NCBI GenBank assembly: GCA_947471745.1
Contig: CANJKZ010001109.1
Coordinates: forward strand, 4,579,001-4,643,000
Origin: Closterium sp. Naga37s-1
Taxonomy: Eukaryota > Streptophyta > Zygnematophyceae > Desmidiales > Closteriaceae
DNA length: 64,000 nt
Reading direction: 5' to 3'
Part shown: piece by piece, positions 53,273-63,720 of the stretch
Numbering within the stretch: the first letter of the stretch is position 1
How the letters are laid out: the number at the start of each line of letters is the position of its first letter
Notes under the pieces: generated by a model
Told to the model about the DNA's origin: nothing
The model's input: only the letters and a program-made list of their open reading frames with translations
The model's database searches: none
Program-made: the position numbers and the translations under genes

Positions 53273-54465
53273 GTGATTGTGCCGGTTCACGCAATCGACC
53301 ACACTCGGCCGAATAAGGAGGGGACCACGGTAGACAGCCCCATACTGCTTAGTGGGAAAATCGGGACGGACTTAGTTAAAATCTTCGTAGACGGGGGAGC
53401 CAGCCACAGCCTCATCAACACTGCTACAGCACGAAAACTGCGACTGCCACTGGACAGATGTTTACCTGAGATCGACGCAAGACTGGTAGACGGCACGCCG
53501 CTAGCAATACGGGAACGCGTAGACCGGGTTCGGATTCGATGTGGGGGTAACTTCACGTTTAGCCAGGAAATGCTCGCAACGACTCTCGACGGAACCGATA
53601 TTTTACTCGGGCGTGATTGGCTGCGACGACACAATCCGCGAATCGACTAGACGACGGGTGACTGCACCGTGCGAGTGAACGGTAACAACATCGCCTTACC
53701 TCGCTGGGGCTCGCCTGAGTCTTCGTCGGTGCGTGTCAACGCGATCACGATGAAACGCGCCGTAGCGGCAGGAGCTGACGTGTACGCGGTCGACATTCGG
53801 GAAGCCGAGGCAGCAGACAAAGGAGGGGATTTACAGAAACTGCTGGCCGACGTACCGAGTGATCTGGCAGCACTGTTGAAGCAGTACAGCGACATTTTCC
53901 CGGACGATTTACCGACGGGACTGCCACCTCAGCGACCGCACGACCACAGGATAGAGTTAGAACCGGGGGCACAGCCAACAGTACAGCGACAGTTCCGACT
54001 GACCCAGCCCGAACTGGACGAACTGAGGAAGCAGCTCGATTACCTGCTCGAGAAGGAATTCATTCGCCCTAGTTCGTCGCCTTTCGCAGCACCGATACTG
54101 TTCACACCGAAAAAATACGGGGGATTTTGCATGTGCATAGACTACAGGGCACTGAACAGGGTTACCATCAAATCCCGTTACCCCATCCCGCGAGCCGGCG
54201 AACTGATCGACCAACTGCGCACAACCCGGGTTTTCTCGAAAATCGACCTCCGAGGGGGTTACCACCAGATTCGCATCAACCCGCCCGACTGCCCTAAGAC
54301 CGCATTTCGCACACGCTACGGATCCTTCGAATACACCGTCATGCCCTTCGCACTGACCAACGCCCCCGCCACTTTTCAAATGACCATGAACGAAGCTTTC
54401 CGCCCGCTCTTAGATAAGTGCGTCATAGTATACCTGGACGACATACTGATTTACAGCCCTGACAG
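53273..54465 (+). pseudogene. Ty3/Gypsy protease-reverse transcriptase (5' part)
   Basis: Protease with FVDGGASHSLI (catalytic Asp) and ILLGRDWLRRHNPRID. The codon after RID is TAG (53648-53650), where relatives have Trp, and the same frame continues into RT, so a single nonsense change separates them. [70 protein letters not shown] and the catalytic YLDD. Two family positions look altered ([10 protein letters not shown], usually GGFRMCIDYR; MPFAL, usually MPFGL). Copia D interrupts the gene right after IYSPD; removing D and one GACAG restores the frame. Confidence 0.9.
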
Positions 54466-54591
54466 TGTGAAAGAACGAGGAATGAATGCACTAGGAAACA
54501 GGTGGGTACAAGTAGGAAAACCTAAAAGTGTTGTACCCCATATTATCTACCCCACTACAGCCTACACAGACTATAGCATATAAGTTTGACA
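54466..54591 (-). repeat. 3' LTR of Copia D
   Basis: 126 bp, flanked on the left by GACAG. Confidence 0.92.
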
Positions 54592-54790
54592 CACCCCCAT
54601 AAGCAAAGTGGGGGAGAACAAGAGGTCACAAGACCAGTCAAGCAAAGCACAGCAAACTCAGGGTGGATCACAACGTCACCACACATTCTGAGCACAAGTT
54701 CAAGGCCACAAGACTAGTTCACATGCAAGATTATATATATAAAGGTAAACAAGCAAGTGCAGGTATAGATAGATCACAGTACAAGCAAGG

Positions 54791-56768
54791 TCAAGAAGTG
54801 AGCAAGTGAGGCCAAGTAGGCACAAGACCTAGCATCGTACAAAAGCGCTGATGATCACAAGGCTGAAGTGCCTTGGTAAAGATATCAGCAGTGTTGGTCT
54901 GAGAGGCCACGTAGGCAAGGCGCAGCTGACAACGCTGCTGCAGCTCACGAGCAAGGAAGTAGCGAAGAGCAATGTGCTTTGTTCTGTGCTCCAGTCTATG
55001 CTCCCGACACAAGGCCAGCATGGCCTTGTTGTCTACGTACAGAACTGGAGGAGAACGAGGCGGCTCTCCTAGGTCAGTCAGCAGGTAGGTGAGCCAGCGT
55101 AGCTCCTGTGCAGCCATGGCCCCTGCGTAGATCTCAGCCTCACAGCTGGAGCCGAGAACAGAAGACGAGCGGGTAGACCGCCACGAAACAGAGCCGGAAC
55201 CAAGGCTGAAGGTGTAGCCCTGTGACGACCGCTGCGTAGCCTGGTCGTCAGCCCAAGAAGCGTCTGCGTGACCTGTGAGGACCACTGAACGCCGCCCTCC
55301 AAGCACTAGCCCCATGCCCGACGTGCTGCACAAGTAGCGCAACACCCTCTTTGCTGCAGCCATGTGCTCTGGTCGGTGTCTCCCAGGAGCAACATAGCGT
55401 GCCAAGATGCTAAGAGGGTATGCAAGGTCAGGTCGAGTGCAGGTCATCAGGTACATGAGGCAGCCAACAAGCTCTGGGCACGGGCCACTCGGCTCTACGG
55501 ACTCATCCGAAGGCAGAGCTGAGAGCGAGTGGCGAGTAGACAGCGGAGTGGCCTGAGGCGAGGAGTACGTGAAGTCGAAGCGCTGAAGGACCTGCTGCAC
55601 CATGTGTGACTGAGTCAGGGTAATGGTGCGCTGTGCTCTGTCCCGGGTGATCTGCAAGCCAACGCAGTTCACCCAGGTCTGTGCACGTGTGTCTCTTCTG
55701 CAGCTCGGACTTCACGTGGGCGAGTCCAGCAGTGTCAGCAGTGGCAAAGACCAAGTCGTCGACGTACACGAGGATGTAGAACGGCGGCAAAGAGGTGTCG
55801 GTGCGCAGAAACAGCGACGGGTCGGCTGTAGAAGGAGCAAACCCAAGAGCCGCAAGTGTAGTCCTCAGTGTGTCGTGCCACTCACGGGGCGCCTGGCGGA
55901 GACCGTAGACTGGCCGCCGGAGGCTCCACTGGGTACCAGGGGGAAAAGACCCAGTGAAGCCAGGTGGGCGGCGCAGCCAGATCTCCTCGTGCAGGCTGCC
56001 CTGCAGGAAAGCTGTGCTGAAGTCAAGAGAGTGAAGCTCGTAGTCGCGCTGAGCGGCTATGTGTAGCAGCACCCGAAGAGTGGTCATCTTTGGGGTGGGA
56101 GAGAAGGTCTGAAAGTAGTCAACTCCCTGCCGCTGTCTGAAGCCTCGAGCCACGTAACGCGCCTTGAAGACAGGCGGAGAACCCGGCGGCCGCTTCACCC
56201 TGAAAATCCACATGCCACTGACGATGTTCGCCCCAGGTGGGGGAACCTCGTCGACGTAGGTGCCTGTGGACTTCCAGGAAGCCATCTCTGCGTCCATGGC
56301 TGACTGCCACTGAGAGGAGTAGGGACCCTCTATCGCCTCAGCGTAAGAGCGCGGAGTCGGGATGTCTGGTGCATCCGGGTCTCCCTCAGGGGCAATCAGC
56401 ATGGACACGAGATGAGGCAAAGCAGCAGCAAAACACTCGAACTCCTCCTGCCTGTCCTCAAGGACGTCCGTGCTGAGAGCACACTCACCCCCGACGGACG
56501 GAGGACAGACAGACTCAGACTCAGCAACAAGACTAGCAGCGTAGTCTAGACGACAGTGAGCAGCGAAGTTGACAAGCTCAGCAACTAAGGCAGACGCAGT
56601 AGTGGACTCAAAGGAAGGGTCACTGACAACAGTAGCCAGGAGTCGCGTGACAGTAGGACTGGCAGCACGAAGAGAGTCAGACTCCGGGTTAGCAAGAGCA
56701 GGAAGAGAGGACTCCGGAGGAGACGGCAAAGGGACACGCTGCGGAGCAGTGGAAGGACGCAGTGCCAT
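54791..56768 (-). pseudogene. Copia D reverse transcriptase-RNase H, frameshifted
   Basis: Frame of 56768-55503: WIFRVKRPPGSPPVFKARYV, LDFSTAFLQG and the catalytic LVYVDDLVFA. Near 55664 eight bases present in element E (GGTAGCTG) are missing. The frame then moves to 55672-54791, with SDESVEPSGPCPELVGCLMY, DASWADDQATQRSSQGYTF, SSCEAEIYA, VLYVDNKA, RTKHIALRYF and FTKALQP. All catalytic motifs survive on either side of the lesion. The Gly/Ala-rich spacer upstream (56820-57330) is open in places. Confidence 0.88.
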
Positions 56769-57392
56769 CTGGTGCGTGCCCGGGACCGCAGGAGGACGCT
56801 GACGCGGAACACGACGACTAGTGCGAGCAGCACGAACAGGCGACGCGGGACGAGACGCAGGCGCACGACGCTCAGCACCAGCAGCACCTCCAGCTCCAGC
56901 AGCGCCAACTCCAGCACCCTCAGAAGCACCAGCGCGAGCAGCACCTCCAGCGCCAACACCCCCAGCAGCTCCAGCTCCAGCAGCTCCAGCAGCACCTACT
57001 CCAGCAGGACCGCCAGCTCCAGCACCGCCAGCAGCTCCAGCACCAGGAGCACCTCCAGGCCCAGCAGCTCCAGTACCCCCAGCAGCACCAGCAGCTCCAG
57101 TACCTCCAGCAGAACCAGCAGCACCTCCAGCAGGACCAGCTCCAGCAGCCCCAGCAGCACCCCCAGTCCCAGCAGCTCCAGTACCGCCAGTACGAGCACC
57201 TCCAGGACCAGTGGCTCCAGCACCTCCAGCGCCGACCCCAGGGTCAGCAGCAACACCAACTCCAGTAGGCTCAGCGCCCTCAGCTCCAGCTCCAGCAGCA
57301 CCACGGAGGCTGCGACAGTACCAAGAGTACCACTCACGCAGCTGCTGGGAAGAGAGAGCGCCCCCAGGCGTAGCACCCCCAGGCTCAGGACC

Positions 57393-59386
57393 TCAAGACC
57401 CAGCACCCCCAGGGACAGCACCCCCAGGCTCAGCACCTGCAGTCTCTACACCCCCAGGCTCAGCACCCGCAGTCTCCGCACCCCCAGGCTCAGCACCCCC
57501 AGTCTCCGCACCCCCAGGCTCAGCACTCCCAGTCGCAGTACCTCCAGACCCAGCACCACCAGGCTCAGCACGCTCAGTACCACGCGCAGGACCAGAGTCG
57601 ACAGCTACCTCGACAGGCTCGACCGGGTCTACCTGGGAAAAACCTGAGGGAGCAGGACCCTGGGGAGGCAAGGGGTCTACCAAGGCAGCACCTGGCGTGA
57701 GGAAGAGCGGCGGAGGGGGGAGCGGGGCAGTGCGGTAGGGGAAGAGACGGTAGAAGGGGACCGACTCGTCAAACGTGACGTCCTTGGAGGACAGAACACG
57801 GCGCGAGGTGGGGTGGTAAAACTGCCAACCAGGCGCGTCAGGGGGGAAGCCAAGGAAGACGCAGGGAACAGCACGGGGGACAGCTTGTCCGCAGACAAGT
57901 CGCGGACAAAAGCCCGAGATCCCCAGACACGAAACGCAGACGCATCGCCAACCTTCCCCGTCCACCGCAGAGTAGGGGAGGTCTCCGGCAAGGAGACCCA
58001 GGGCTGAAGGTTGATCTGATGCGCCGCGTACTGAACCGCGAACGGCCACAGAAAATGGGGAGCAGCCGCATGGATCATGGACGTACGAGCGACGTCCATG
58101 ACCATGCCAATGCGGCGCTCAGCAATCCCATTTTGCTGTGGAGAGGCCGGAAGCGTGAACGTCTGGCGGATGCCCTGTGCACGATAGAAGGCTCGCAGAA
58201 GGTCAGAGGAAAACTCACCGCCTCTGTCGGAGTGCAGACGCAGAACAGGAAAGTCCGAGCCGAAACTCTCTCTGAGCTGGAGACGAGCTGCGCGGATCCA
58301 GTCGATCAACACCTCAGAGACTTCACCCTTGCTGCGCAAGGGGAAGACCGTGGTGTAACGCGAGTAGTCGTCAACCACCAGCAGGAAGTAACGCTCGTGA
58401 CCCTGTCCACGGACGCGGGCGGGGCCCCACACGTCCAGGTGAAGCGTCTGCAGCGGAGCCTCTGTCGGAGGAAACTCGGAGGAGTGAGGAGCGGCGCGCT
58501 GCCGCCCCTCGACGCAGGGAACGCAGGTGGGGGCAGGCCCCGGAGGAAGAGGAGGGAGGGACCGGGGGAGACCAGACACAAGGAAGCGAGAGGCCATGCC
58601 TCGGAGACGAGGCAGGGAGGGGTGACCAAGACGGTGGTGCCAGAGGAGAGTCTGGTGGGACAGGAGGCGACACGAGCAGGGGGCAGACTCAGGACCAGAC
58701 CTGGACGCTGCAGCAAGCACCTGACCCGACACAGCTACCTGACCAGACGCATCAACCGGAGGAGACTCAGTAGTCAGTGTGTACAGGCTCGACCCCGGCT
58801 GACGGGTAAACGTGGCCAAGTGTCGGCCCGTCCGAGCACACGTACAGTGGGTCACTCGCTGACTCGCAGGAGTGAACTGGTCAACCCCTCCATCCTGTAG
58901 GTCAGCACCACTCACCAAGTTCGTAGAGAACGAGGGGAGGTAAAGACCTGACAGGGTGCCAGAAGGGGCCGCCGGACACGGTAAGACAGTGGAGAAGTGG
59001 GCAAAGACAGGACCCCCAGAGGGGTCCGCCAGGGAGACTGCAACCGGCCGACTAAGTGGCGTGAGTGTGGTGCGGTCTCGAAAGAAGGAGCGGGAAGCAC
59101 CCGAGTCAAGGGTGAAGGTGTGCAAAACCTGAGCCGACGTGGTGCCTGAGAGAGCAGACTCACTAGCACCTGGGGCAGCAGACTCACCAGTACCTGGAGT
59201 AGCAGACGCACTGGCTCCTAGAGCAGCTGCCTCACCAGCACCTAGAGCAGCAGCCTCAATGCCCGGGTCAGGCGGAACACACAGGTAACAGTCACCCTCA
59301 TCACTAGTAGGCAATGCATACATGGCAGTGAGGATAGCATCATAGTCAAGAGTATAGATATCTACCCTCTGCCCAAGCAGCTGCAC
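57393..59386 (-). pseudogene. Copia D protease-integrase, frameshifted
   Basis: Frame 59386-57677: protease TLDSGASRSFFRDR (intact DSGA), the GAG-pre-integrase finger (WHHRLGHPSLPRL...CVPCVEG) and integrase core LDVWGPARVRG, HSDRGGEFSSD, QQNGIAERR. Near 57885 a small deletion (compare Copia C at about 20660) moves the frame to 58049-57393, which continues VPCVFLGFPPDAPGWQFYHP and the GAEPGG repeats. The domain is otherwise conserved. Confidence 0.87.
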
Positions 59387-59881
59387 CTAGTCGGGAAGCT
59401 CAGCCGCGTCGCCAAACTCCGTACGCCAGGCGTCGCTCAGACGGGCGAAGCAACGGGACTCTGTGTGACCGAACGTCCCGCAAGGCTGACCAGTCCGAGC
59501 ACCAGTGCGAATGACGTACGGACAGCGAGCAGTACTGCGTGACCCTCCACGCTGAGCGTACCACTCACGAAGCTGCTGGGGCGAAAGGACCGCGCGCGGA
59601 CGACGCTGCAGCTGCACTTGGCCACTACAAGCAGCTCCCGAACTACGCACTCCAGGACGACTCCCACTACGGCCACCCCGACAACCCCAAGTAGCGTACC
59701 AATCACGAAGCTGCTGGGGCGTGAGGGACTCACGCGGACGTCGCTGGAGCTGCATCTGGTCACCGTCAGGAGCAGCAGTAGCAGTAGTAGCAGTGCGGCC
59801 ACCCCTACAACCCCAACTAGCGTACCACTCACGAAGTTGATGGGGGGCGAGGGGCTCACGCGGACGGCGCTGGAGCTGCAT
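59387..59881 (-). CDS. Copia D gag N-terminal ORF
   Basis: ATG at 59881. Three QLREWY modules (HQLREWYASWGCRGGR, QQLRDWYATWGCRGGR, QQLREWYAQRGG), then CPYVIRTGARTGQPCGTFGH and TESRCFARL, a short Cys/His motif. It stops at a TAG (59389-59387) where Copia A has TGG (ELPDWVELL), so one nonsense change separates gag from protease. Confidence 0.8.
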   Translation of the reverse strand: MQLQRRPREPLAPHQLREWYASWGCRGGRTATTATAAPDGDQMQLQRRPRESLTPQQLRDWYATWGCRGGRSGSRPGVRSSGAACSGQVQLQRRPRAVLSPQQLREWYAQRGGSRSTARCPYVIRTGARTGQPCGTFGHTESRCFARLSDAWRTEFGDAAELPD

Positions 59882-59999
59882 CTGGCCACGCCAGGAGCAG
59901 CAGTAGCAGTAGAAAGAGTAGTAGCAGCAAGAGCAGCAGTAACAGCAGTGCTCACCAGTGGCAAGAAGGGCAGGTGTACGACAGCGGCAATTGCGAGGC

Positions 60000-60880
60000 C
60001 GCTACCACCGCAGGGCGAGGGCTCCGCGGCTGCTGCAGGGGCTGCTGCTCCAGGGGCCAGGGGCGGCTGCTGCAGGGGCGGCTGCTCCAGGGGCCAGGGG
60101 CGGCTTCAGCAGCGGCGGCTGCTCCAGGGGCCAGGGCGCCGCGGCGGGCAGGGGCGGCGGCGGCTGACACGGCAGCGGCGGCGGCGGCTGCTGTTGTCGG
60201 CGGCGGCGGCGGCTGCTGCTGTCGGCGGCGGCGGCTGCTGCGGCCGGGGCAGGGGCGACGGCGGCTGACACGGCAGCGGCGGCGGCGGCGGCTGCTGTTG
60301 TCGGCGGCGGCGGCGGCTGCTGTTGTCGGCGGTGGCGGCGGCTGCTGCTGTCGACGGCGGGGGCTGCTGCTGTCGGCGGCGGGGGCTGCTGCTGTCGGCG
60401 GCGGGGGCTGCTGCTGTCGGCGGCGGCGGGGCGGCAGGGCCGTGAAGGGGCCGCGAAGGGGCCGCTAAGGGCGGCGAAGGGGCCGATAAGGGGCCGCGAG
60501 GGGCCACTAAGGGGCCGCGAGGGGCCACGAAGGCGCGGCGACGGGGCCGAGAAGGGGCCGCGAGGGGCCACGAAGGGGCCGCGAGGGGCCGCAAGGGGCC
60601 GCGAGGGGCCGCGAGTGAGCCGCGAAGGGGCCGCGAGGGGCCGTGAGAGGGGCCGCGAAGGGCCGCGGAGGGGCCGCGAGGGCGCGGCGAAGGGGCCGCG
60701 AGGGGCCGTGAGAGGGGCCGCTACGGGGCCGTAAGAGGGCGCGACGGGCCGCTAAGGGCAGGGGACGCGACGGGAGGGCAGGCACACGGGGCGCGACTCG
60801 GGCAGGGGCGAAGCGCGCTCCGGGCAGGAAAAAAAAAAATCGATTTTCGGTGGGCCCTAGGAAACGTTCCCACTAGGGAA
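60000..60880. repeat. 5' leader of Copia D with GC-rich repeats
   Basis: GGGGCGGCTGCTCCAGGGGCC units (60040-60140), (CGG)n/GGCGGCGGCTGCTG units (60170-60430) and GGGGCCGCGAGGGGCCACGA units (60450-60760). No coding signal. Different repeats from the leaders of A and C. Confidence 0.7.
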
Positions 60881-60894
60881 CCTGCTCTATACCA

Positions 60895-61020
60895 TGTGTA
60901 AGAACGAGGAATGAATGCACTAGGAAACAGGTGGGTACAAGTAGGAAAACCTAAAAGTGTTGTACCCCATATTATCTACCCCACTACAGCCTACACAGAC
61001 TATAGCATATAAGTTTGACA
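60895..61020 (-). repeat. 5' LTR of Copia D
   Basis: 126 bp, flanked on the right by GACAG; identical to the left LTR except TGTGTAAG against TGTGAAAG. Confidence 0.92.
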
Positions 61021-61643
61021 GACAGAGCACAGCACTTACAGGACATCGAAGCAGTTTTTAAAATACTGAGTGAGAACCGCCTACTGACAAAAGCATCTAA
61101 GTGTGAATTTTTACAGGACCGCCTGGAGTTTTTGGGACACATTATTTCAGCTGCAGGAGGGGAAATAGACCCTAAGAAAATTGCGACGATTCAAGCATGG
61201 AACGCGCCGACCAACTTGACCGAGTTGCAGAGTTTTTTGGGGTTCGTCAACTACGTGCGCCGGTTCGTCCCCGACATGGCGAAGCTGACTGCCCCGCTGA
61301 CAGACCTGCTGAGGAAGGAGGTTGAGTACACGTGGGGGGAGAAAGAGCAAGCTGCCTTCTCGGCCCTCAAAAACATTTTGTGCTCACCGCCCGTGCTTCA
61401 CATCGCCGATCCACACCGCCCGTTCGAGCTCGTCACTAACGCAAGTGACATCGCTGTGGGAGCAGTACTGTTGCAGGATTTCGGGAACGGCCTCCAACCA
61501 ATCGCGTACGAGTCCCGCAAGCTGCACCCGCCCGAACGCAACTACCCGATACACGACCGCGAAATGTTGGCGATCGTGCACGCGTTCAAGGTTTGGCGGT
61601 GTTACCTGACTGGCGCCGACGTGACAGTACGGACAGACCACCG
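61021..61643 (+). pseudogene. Ty3/Gypsy RT thumb and RNase H (middle part)
   Basis: Continuation after Copia D: HLQDIEAVFKILSENRLL, KASKCEFLQDRLEFLGHIIS, LQSFLGFVNYVRRFVP, then RNase H with LVTNASDIAVGAVLLQD, ESRKLHPPERNYPIHDREML and CYLTGADVTVRTDH. The usual catalytic Asp of the first RNase H motif (TDAS in relatives) reads TNAS. Interrupted by Copia E at RTDHR. Confidence 0.88.
61589..61643. repeat. 55-bp duplicated Gypsy segment, left copy
   Basis: AGGTTTGGCGGTGTTACCTG through GACAGACCACCG, identical to 63661-63715; the two copies border Copia E. Confidence 0.93.
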
Positions 61644-63660
61644 TGTGAAAGTTAGAACGAGAATGATGAACTAGGAAATGAGTTGGGTACAAATATGAAA
61701 CCCTAGAAAGCTGTACCCCATACCGTCTACCCCACTACAGCCTAGAAAGACTATAGCATATAAGTTCGACACACCCCCATAGGCAAAGTGGGGGAGAGCA
61801 AGGGGTCACAAGACCAGTCAAGCAAAGCACAGCAAGCTCAGGGTGGATCCCAACGTCACCACACATTCTGAGCGCAAGTTCAAGGGCCACAAGGCCAGTT
61901 CACATGCAAGCATATATATATATAAAGCTAAACATGCTAGTGCAAGTATATATAGGTCACAGTACAAGCAAGGTCAAGAAGTGAGCAAGTGAGGCAAAGT
62001 AGGTACAAGACCTAACAGAGTACAGAAGCGCTGATGATCACAAGGCGCGAGTGCCTTGGTGAAGATATCAGCAGTGTTGGCCTGAGAGGCCACGTAAGCA
62101 AGTCGCAGCTGACCACGCTGCTGCAGCTCACGAGCAAGGAAGTAGCGAAGAGCAATGTGCTTCGTTCTGTGCTCCAGTCTGTGCTCACGACACAAGGCCA
62201 GCATGGCCTTGTTGTCTACGTACAGAACTGGAGGCGAACGAGGCTGCTCTCCAAGGTCAGTCAGCAGGTAGGTGAGCCAGCGTAACTCCTGTGCAGCCAT
62301 GGCCCCCGCGTAGATCTCAGCCTCACAACTGGAGCCGAGAACAGAAGACGAGCGGGTAGACCGCCACGAAACAGAGCCGGAACCAAGGCTGAAGGTGTAA
62401 CCCTGTGACGACCGCTGCGTAGCCTGGTCGTCAGCCCAAGAAGCGTCTGCGTGACCAGTGAGGACCACTGGACTCCACCCTCCAAGCACAAGCCCCATGC
62501 CCGACGTACTGCACAAGTAGCACAACACCCTCTTCGCTGCAGCCATGTGCTCTGGTCTGTGTCTCCCAGGAGCAACATAGCGTGCCAGAATGCTAAGAGG
62601 GTATGCAAGGTCAGATCGAGTACAGGTCATCAGGTACATGAGGCAGCCAACAAGCTCTGGGTACGGGCCACTCGACTCTACGGACTCATCCGAAGGCAGA
62701 GCTGAGAGCGAGTGGCGAGTAGACAGAGGAGTGGCCTGAGGCGAGGAGTACGTGAAGCCGAAGCGCTGAAGGACCTGCTGCACCATGTGTGACTGAGTCA
62801 GGTTAATGGTGCGCTGTGCTCTGTCCCGAGTGATCTGCAAGCCAAGGTAGCTGCGCAGTTCACCCAGGTCTGTGCACGTGTGTCTCTTCTGCAGCTCGGA
62901 CTTCACGTGAGCGAGTCCAGCAGTGTCAGCTGTGGCAAAGACCAAGTCGTCGACGTACACGAGGATGTAGAACGGCGGCAAAGAAGTGTCGGTGCGCAGA
63001 AACAGCGACGGGTCGGCAGTAGAAGGAGCAAACCCAAGAGCCGCAAGTGTAGTCCTCAGTGTGTCGTGCCACTCACGAGGTGCCTGGCGGAGACCGTAGA
63101 CTGGCCGCCGGAGGCTCCACTGGGTACCAGGAGGAAAAGACCCAGTGAAGCCAGGTGGGCGGCGCAGCCAGATCTCCTCGTGCAGGCTGCCCTGCAAGAA
63201 AGCAGTGCTGAAGTCAAGAGAGTGAAGCTCGTAGTCACGGTGAGCGGCTATGTGCAGCAGTACCCGAAGAGTGGTCATCTTCGGGGTGGGAGAGAAGGTC
63301 TGAAAGTAGTCAACTCCCTGCCGCTGACTGAAGCCACGAGCCACGTAACGCGCCTTGAAGCGGAGAACCCGGCGGCCGCTTCACCCTGAAAATCCACATG
63401 CCACTGACGATGTTCGCCCCAGGAGGGGGAACCTCGTCGACGTAGGTGCCTGTGGACTTCCAGGAAGCCATCTCTGCATCCATGGCTGCCTGCCACTGAG
63501 AGGAGTAGGGACCCTCTATCGCCTCCGCGTAGGAGCGCGGAGTCGGGATGTCTAGTGCATCCGGGTCTCCCTCAGGGGCAAGCAGCATGGACACAAGATG
63601 CAGTTCAACAGCAGAAAAGCACTGGAACTCCTCCTGCCTGTCCTCAAGCACAGCAAGCTC
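61644..63660 (-). mobile_element. Copia E, 3'-end fragment
   Basis: Same family as A, C and D, minus strand. It has a 128-bp 3' LTR (61644-61771, TGTGAAAG...GTTCGACA), polypurine tract, RT-RNase H and ~100 codons of upstream pol; there is no integrase, gag or 5' LTR. Instead of a 5-bp target duplication it is flanked by a 55-bp direct duplication of the Gypsy RNase H sequence (61589-61643 and 63661-63715). Confidence 0.88.
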
Positions 63661-63720
63661 AGGTTTGGCGGTGTTACCTGACTGGCGCCGACGTGACAGT
63701 ACGGACAGACCACCGATCAC
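61974..63720 (-). pseudogene. Copia E reverse transcriptase-RNase H, frameshifted
   Basis: Upstream frame (about 63660-63366): LEDRQEEF, PRSYAEAIEGPYSSQWQAAM, NIVSGMWIFRVKRPPGSP. Then a 5-bp deletion relative to D (ACAGG missing near 63360). The frame from 63344 to 61974 carries ARGFSQRQGVDYFQTF, LDFSTAFLQG, LVYVDDLVFA, DASWADD, SSCEAEIYAG, YVDNKAM and FTKALAP, ending in a stop. Catalytic residues are intact after the lesion. The ORF end at 63720 overlaps Gypsy sequence and is not part of the element. Confidence 0.88.
63661..63715. repeat. 55-bp duplicated Gypsy segment, right copy
   Basis: Identical to 61589-61643; the Gypsy reading frame resumes after it. Confidence 0.93.

Larger units (their letters stand above)
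54466..61020 (-). mobile_element. Copia LTR retrotransposon D (complete, young, defective)
   Basis: 6.55 kb on the minus strand, with 126-bp LTRs (54466-54591 and 60895-61020; TGTG(A/T)AAGAACG...GTTTGACA) differing at one base that I can see. Perfect target duplication GACAG at 54461-54465 and 61021-61025. Primer-binding site TGGTATAGAGCAG at 60882-60894 (minus strand). Polypurine tract beside the left LTR (CTTATGGGGGTG). gag, PR-INT and RT-RH are all present, but with a nonsense codon (59387), a frameshift near 57885 and an 8-bp deletion near 55664. Confidence 0.93.

Noticed and set aside
56772..57738. Plus-strand Ser/Thr- and Pro-rich ORFs opposite Copia D
   Set aside because: Antisense to the repeat linker between integrase and RT; no independent coding signal.
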